Source of the DNA: Patagioenas fasciata
Taxonomy: Eukaryota > Chordata > Aves > Columbiformes > Columbidae
DNA length: 64,000 nucleotides
Direction of reading: 5' to 3'
NCBI RefSeq assembly: GCF_037038585.1
Contig: NC_092525.1
Span: forward strand, 22,092,867-22,156,866
The translations under genes were made by a program, and so were the position numbers. Positions 9,561-64,000 of this stretch are shown here, piece after piece (the stretch's first letter is position 1; each line of letters starts with the position of its first letter). The notes beneath the pieces were generated by a model, which was not told where the DNA came from, made no database searches, and saw only the letters and a program-made list of their open reading frames with translations.

Positions 9561-10767
9561 GCAGACGGCTGAACATTAGTTCAGTCTTCTTCTAATCAAT
9601 AACATTTTCTGTGATCCTCTTGTTTTGACAGTGCTCTTATTTGGCATATAGGCTCCACGTATTTTTTCCTTTTTTCCTTTTGTTGGTGTCTGTATGTCTA
9701 ACTGACCATATGCTGATCCTGCTTCCAAAGAGAACAGTTTTATCTCTCATGAGCTTTTTTACTCATATGTGACCTTGTAACACCAAACACCATATACCAG
9801 TATGAAATACAATATTGTAAACACAATTTTTTTTGTACTGCATTGAATATTTTCCATAAAAGCACTGAATAACCCTGGAATCACAGAAATATTTCGATAG
9901 GATAGCTCAGCATGGCGGGCAGTTAAGGTGGTGTATTTTTATCAGGTGCTCACTAGCATAAAAATCAGCGTTGGGATTGAACACAGACACGACAAAGGAA
10001 AGGAAAGCAATCCCCACGGCTTAGTCTGATAATCCTCTGAAAGTAAATTGGCCCTACTCTAATCAACATAGTAGTTGGAAGAAAAGTGAAATCATTTCAC
10101 TTCCAAGATAATAAATGCCAAATGCCAGAAGGTGTCCTTGTATGTTTCAATATAGAGCTATTTTCTGTTCAATGTGTGTATCTTATGCTACTGATTCAGT
10201 CTGTTTTCGCTGTGAAAACAAAAAGCCCGAGCCTGCTTTAATTAATGAAGTTCAGTTTCACCTAGCTTGCCCTGTTGTGATAGTCCAGTTCAAAATGTTA
10301 CCTGCTCTGCCCTTTAGAAAAACTGCACTAACATTGCTTTAACCCATCTCAGTCCATGACTCTCACTGTTACCTTTACAGGTTTGGATGTCCAGACCCCA
10401 AACTGGGGCAACCAAGGAACACACTCAATCACCATCTTTCTCCAAGGAGTGTCACTTTGTTTTGAACCGGTCTTGTTTTAGAAATACTACTGCATTCTGT
10501 TCTAATTTTCCAGAGCCCCCTAATCTTCTTCCAGGCTCTTAATGATGTAGTCGCTAATAGGATTGTTGGTATTAATTTGGAACAATAATGCCAGCTGCTT
10601 GCTCGGTGGCTATTGGCAGAGGGGTGACCTTGCAGGTCAGCTAAGCAGAACTGGAAGTGCTTTGATCTGATCTATCCAGAGCTACATCTGCCCACCCGAA
10701 CGAGAGGAGCGAGTGAATTCTCCCTCCATGGGATGCTGATTCTTCTCCAAAGAGCACGCAGGACAGC
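9561..10767. promoter_or_regulatory. CPT2-SLC1A7 divergent intergenic region; SLC1A7 upstream region
   Basis: AT-rich sequence between the CpG island and the SLC1A7 start codon. No CpG island, clear TATA box or repeat is visible near SLC1A7. TAATCC at 10030-10035 and several TAATC cores (about 9594, 10059 and 10518) match the CRX/OTX homeodomain motif. This would fit a retina-biased gene, but such short motifs are common by chance. The SLC1A7 5'UTR must lie here; a separate upstream non-coding exon cannot be excluded. Confidence 0.4.
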
Positions 10768-58826
<48,059 letters not shown>

Positions 58827-59310
58827 CAGCTGCTCTTGGTGGTATCTCATACCCCAGTGACCTGATACCGAATCTCTACCTCACAGCTGGAAGAAAGACT
58901 CTTTGCCTTCAACAGGAAAATGTGGAATTATCACTACCCTGCTTGTACTGGAGCTAGGAGACCAGCTGTGAACATCAGGAAAGGCGCACAGCTTGCAAGG
59001 GACGTGGGCTTCTTTAGGTGGAAGATTTTGATACTGAAAAACTAACTAATGGACGACTACTGTTTTGTTCTGCACTCAGTTGACTCCAATATAGTATTTG
59101 ACACTCCTTCAGCTTTTTATTTTTTTTAAGGTGTTTTTTATTTGACCCTTTTTGATTTTCTAACCAAAGCCTTTTTTTTTTTTTGTGAATCTCAGTAACT
59201 ATGAACACTGTATTTATGTAGATTTTTTGCTATGTGAAAATGTTTCACCAAAACTGCTAAAGATACTAATTGTGTCTAATATTCACTAAATAAAGAGTTT
59301 GAGCTTAGTT
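58827..59310 (+). other. SLC1A7: SLC1A7 3'UTR (proximal form)
   Basis: Runs from the stop codon to just past the AATAAA at 59289-59294. It is T-rich near 59117-59184, including a run of 13 T at 59172-59184. Confidence 0.7.
59289..59294 (+). terminator. SLC1A7: SLC1A7 poly(A) signal
   Basis: A canonical AATAAA about 460 bases past the stop codon. Further AATAAA hexamers at 59871-59876 and 59921-59926 could give longer 3'UTRs. Confidence 0.7.
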
Positions 59311-62300
59311 TTAGAACAGCAGTAAGAAAATCACACTGATTTCCTGGTCTCATGGGGTTACACATATTACTAAATAACACGTCAAGCAGAGGTGAAGCGA
59401 AGCATACATTTTTGCGAGAACGCACATCAAGGAAATTCTGATGGGCAGCCTTCAAAGACAGGCATTCAAGTGTGATAGGCAACAAAAAGCACAGAGTCAC
59501 TGCAGAGCACAGTTTGCCTTCCAAGTGCCAGATTCATTAACCTTTTTTTTTTACCTAACTCTTCAGTAGAGTCAGTACCATGCACATGCAGAAGCAATGT
59601 GAGCCCTAATCTATAAGCACTGGTGCTAATGTTTCCTCTCCTGTAATCTGTAGGCTGTTCTACTGTAAATATGTACAAACCCAAAGCTCAAGCTCTTGAA
59701 CTATGTGCTTCAGGCAGACTCAACATAAACTGGAACCCGATGATGCTGAGTAATATTGAGGGTTTGTGACGAGTTTGCTGTGGAAACTGGCCCACTATTT
59801 CTCATAATTCAGTGGTTGATCTACATTGACAGTTACTACCTTTCCACTACCTATTGAATCTTGCATTTTCAATAAAATCAGCTGAGTATGTTTCCAATGT
59901 TTGTGATAGAGAACATTTTTAATAAACCTGTCATTTCAAAAACAGGCTGTGTGTGCACTTTTACTACTAGTGTCTTCTTATTTCTCTGCTGAAATGGAGA
60001 GTGGAAATGAGGAGACCTTTTCAAAAGTTGGGATTTGCTCCAGAGGTTATATACTAGTTCACACCAATACACTAGACATATTATATTTAGCTACTTGTGG
60101 TACATTAGTTTCATATAACATGTGTCCAGTATTATAACATACTTCTCTCATCTGTAGATAAAAAATAACCAAGTCAAAAGGACAATTTCTGCACTCACCA
60201 GAAGTGTTTCATGCACACATGAATAATGGCTTTCCTGGGATGTGCACATTCAGCTCTTCTTCAAGGGCTCCTGTTGGGAGTAATTTTGTAATGCACTAAT
60301 TAGTTGCCCCAGAGGGCTGTAGTATCAGTAGTTTAAATATCAAATGGCAAAGCCAGGAAACAAACAAACAAACAAAACCCCAAACATACACAACAATAAA
60401 CTGCCAACACATTTGCCTATAATTCCTCAGAATATATGTATTTGAAAATACATACAGTTGGTAACTATTTTCCTGATTTTATCCTAGAGTGAAAACAACA
60501 AACACAGAACACAAAGAATAGGGAAGAACTGAAATTATTCAGAAGAATTTGCTCCTGACCAAGTCCTATAATGGGCCTGCTCTACACAGTACCATTAAAA
60601 GGAGCGATTTGGGAGAGCTGAGGCCTCTCTGAATCACAGCAGCACTGGCTGACAGACACCGTATCTGATACTTCCATCTCAGCAGCACTGGGAGCTCCTG
60701 GAGGTCCCCTTCATCCTTCCCCAGCTGTCCATCCTTCCCTGTGCTGCCTCCTCTCCTCTCCCAGCTGTACAGACCTAATGATTTTTGAGGCCAGACGAAC
60801 CATCAGATGAGAAGTACTTTTAATTCAAACCAGTTCACATATGTTTTCAGCACAGTCCTAACAGACAGTTGTGTTGACACAAATGAAGGGGTGACACAGG
60901 GATAAGCAGCAGCAGCCAAGGATAAAACAGTGTAAGTTAAGCCAACTCCAGTGCTAAGAAGCCATGACTTCTACAACAAGAACTTTAGATGAGATAAAGC
61001 ATCAAAGACCAGAAGAAGCAGCCAGTTGGGCTACACAAGTACTACACAATTAAGAAAACAACAATTTTGCCCTTTACACTCTGTTTGGCAAGTAGGCAAT
61101 GCAGAAGTCTTGAGTGAAGCCATATTTTTATGGAAGCAACAGACTGTTTTAAAATTAGCCTTCTGCATTCAAACCCTATTCATAGACTGTCCAGGTTTGC
61201 TTTGCAAATTTGAAATGCATAATTTTTTAAAAATTATATTGTCCAGATCTTTAAAACTTGGGATTTACACCAATATGTGTAACCCATTCATCTTAGAAAT
61301 AACACCAATTGTAACTTACCATTGTTTTTGTGGGTAACTATCCCCTGTAGTTTGGAGCTGCTGTTTGGCATCTGAAGTTTTGCTTTCAGAAGCTCTTTTC
61401 AGGGCAAGTCTATTTTCTGTTGATGTTGTCTAGCACCTTGCAACAGCAGCTGCAATGTGAACCAGCTGGGAGGAGGGCAGTGGACCAGTTTCTCACCTGC
61501 CCCTTACCATGTGTGGTATTGAGTACTGCAAACCAGAGACCTACATATAGCACTTTAGTTCTTTGTTCTGGCAAATATATGTTGCTTAGTGTAGTGTGAT
61601 CTGCACTGGAGCATCTGACTGCTACTACAGTCATTTTGTACTAAGAACACAAGACACCACTATTAACTGTGGAGAAGCAAACACTGAAGTTAAAATAATT
61701 TTTATGGTAAGTTTTCTTCCATGTTAGCTGTTTTCTGTGTCTCATGGTGTTTGTTGTCAAGCAGCTTGATACATGGTGCAATTAAGCTATTGGTAGGTTC
61801 CATATTGTATTTTCATATATAGATCTGTTCACATTTTCCAGCTATAATCACGCTTCCTTCCAACAAAAATAATGAAGCTGTTGATCATCAAGCTAGAGTG
61901 CAAGCTTTGTGTTGGTAAATATGTTTGTTCTACTTTCAGAGCGTAAAAACAGACATGACCTTTACAGGCTCAAGTATTTATACTGGAAAAAATCAATCAA
62001 TCAGCCCATCAATCACTAATTACAACAGTTCACATGGAATACTTCCAAGTATATGTGGAAATAACATATTTCTTTACTGGCAACATTCAATCGTATTTTG
62101 AAGTTGCCTCTCTCTACTAAAAAGAAAGGGAATTTAGCCAATTAAAGTATACTCAAGACACACTAGGGGAGAGTGTTGAGGAGGGAGAGAAGATAATTAA
62201 GAAGTGTGGTGCATTGTATACAGCTACGGAAGAAATAATTTGGGCTGTAACCCAAATTAACACATACTTATCAGACAGTCATTTTATGCTGGTTAATTTG

Positions 62301-64000
62301 CAACTGCATTGCTCTAGAGATACTACTGAGAGGAAAGAAGCCACTGCAGATTGTTGTGGCATAAAACATCATTAAAGACATCTTAAAACAGGTTATTGAG
62401 GATTTTGCCAATGCCAAGGAAGTTTTGAAGTGTTGAATTGCTGTAATAAATCCTTGTGCAAGAATTAAAACTGGGAGAAAGAAACACATCCCACTAATTC
62501 CCAAGAGCTTTTGGCTGCCAAGCCCAATAGAGAAATTTATGGAACTAATACAGTTACTCATATTCTCAGCTAATCTTAATTGATGCCATTTAAATGACTT
62601 AATTTCAGTTAAGTGTATTTGTGTCACCTGAATATGTATCCCAATAAGATGGTCTAAATAATTGGCTAAACCATTAAATCCTAGACTCCCTCTGTGCTAT
62701 ACTAGCAATTAGAAAATACAGTAACTCTGCAACATTACCATTTGATGAGCTCTCTCTTTCAATTCTACAACAAACAATTATTTTAGTCCCTTTTTAACAA
62801 CAGCAAAGTGATTCATAATATTTTCAAAGCAGACAGGAAGCTTCATCTTCAAGCCAGATGGATAGTCTTGGAAATGACCTCAGTCCTTTCTGTGCTTTCC
62901 ATAAAAATGAGGTAACTATTAGCAGAAGGTGGCTGATGTGTGCAAGCAAAATGTGTAACCTGGGAAATGAATTGAATCTGGAAAATTCAGGCTGCCTTTG
63001 ATCTTGCCCAGTGCTAAGAACTCCTGTGTCTGTTTTTACTGAACAACCAGGTGTGTTTTTACATCAAGACAGCTCTCATTCATTACCCTCACAGTGGCAA
63101 CGAGGAATTGCTGGTTTTCCCCTCCAGGCACTAAGCTGGCTGAGATCACAGCCCTTCAGCTGAGGACTAAACACAGTGACGAGAGAAAGCACTGTAGTTT
63201 TTTCCATAGGGATGGTACTACTGCCTATCTTGCAGAGGGGATGCACATCTTTTTGCAGTCATAACGGCTGGAAAATGTCTGCTGCATTTGAAAAAAAGGC
63301 CACAAAATAAACAAATGTGATGCATCCATTCACTAAGGGCCAGCTGCAAATGAAATCCATGTATGAAATTTTTCACTTTAACCTATGGTTTCACATACAA
63401 CTAAGGAAGCAATATATGCTCAAAATTACACTCATCACTAACTACTCTGGAGCATACTCATAGATACTTCTAGAATTTGTAACAGTTTGTCCCACAAAAC
63501 CCAAAATGGATGAGATCAATAGAACGGGAAGGCTGGTCACTGCTTAAGTTCAGTTCATGATTCACTATCTCAGACTTCTCATGTGATCTCATGGTCAAAA
63601 GACCACAAAAATGTAAGGTTCGCTTCCCATCTATAAACAGACAAAAAGTGGTTTTCTAATTCAACAGGGTGTTGCATGGTAAGGATAAATCAGCTGAAGA
63701 CTGAGACAGCTACATAACACATTCAATGGGACTCATGATAACCTTGGATTAGCCACTTCTCTCCCTCTGGAAGCAGAAGATCACCATCTGCAATATTCAC
63801 AGGAATTGCCAGGTTCCTGTTTTAAGTGACAAAACCTCAGACTCCGTTATTTAAAATAAAGTAGCAACAGTTGCATCTCCATTGCCAAGAAGATGATGTA
63901 CAGGAATGGATTTGGCACAGCTGAGACTTTTGACAAATTTATGTCACAGTATATTTCAAATATTTTACAGGCTGTCAAAGTAAAATCAGAGCAGTCTGTT
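59311..64000. other. Intergenic region downstream of SLC1A7
   Basis: About 4.7 kb of AT-rich sequence with two more plus-strand AATAAA hexamers (59871, 59921), a short CAAA repeat near 60358-60376 and ORFs up to 118 codons (62271-62627, minus) without recognisable homology. In human the next gene is PODN; I see no exon of it here. Confidence 0.6.

Noticed and set aside
8996-9579. Several overlapping GC-rich ORFs on both strands (up to 178 codons)
   Set aside because: These arise from the CpG island, where stop codons are rare. Their Pro/Arg/Ala/Gly-rich translations are typical compositional artefacts. Only the frame of CPT2 exon 1 is real.

Overview
This is vertebrate nuclear DNA, almost certainly from a bird. 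The window is AT-rich, with one CpG island. It has split genes with canonical GT-AG introns, AATAAA poly(A) signals, and CR1-type LINE fragments carrying the ATTCTRTG-type 3' terminus. Its gene order matches human 1p32.3 (CZIB-CPT2-SLC1A7). The sequence alone does not name the species.

Layout. (1) 472-549, plus strand: the last coding exon of CZIB, whose other exons lie left of the window. (2) 2.5-9.25 kb, minus strand: the whole CPT2 gene, five coding exons that join into a 653-residue mitochondrial carnitine O-palmitoyltransferase 2. Its start codon lies in a CpG island at about 8.83-9.56 kb. (3) 9.25-10.77 kb: a 1.5-kb gap between the divergent start codons of CPT2 and SLC1A7. (4) 10.77-59.3 kb, plus strand: the whole SLC1A7 gene, eleven coding exons that join into a 566-residue EAAT5 glutamate transporter / glutamate-gated chloride channel. 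Introns 2, 3 and 7 are large (14.1, 11.4 and 7.8 kb). (5) 59.3-64.0 kb: intergenic sequence with two further poly(A) signals and no recognisable gene.

The three genes share no pathway. CZIB is a small zinc-binding protein, CPT2 completes carnitine-dependent import of long-chain acyl groups for beta-oxidation, and EAAT5 acts mainly at retinal synapses. What links them is conserved synteny and their orientation: CZIB and CPT2 converge tail to tail, while CPT2 and SLC1A7 diverge head to head.

The remaining DNA is introns and intergenic sequence holding CR1 pieces of several ages, likely CORE-SINE/MIR-type relics, short homopolymer and (TA)n tracts, and small local duplications. I found no convincing RNA gene, CRISPR array, intact mobile element or undescribed multi-gene system. 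The findings are modest regulatory or structural observations. Repeat boundaries are approximate because they were judged by eye.
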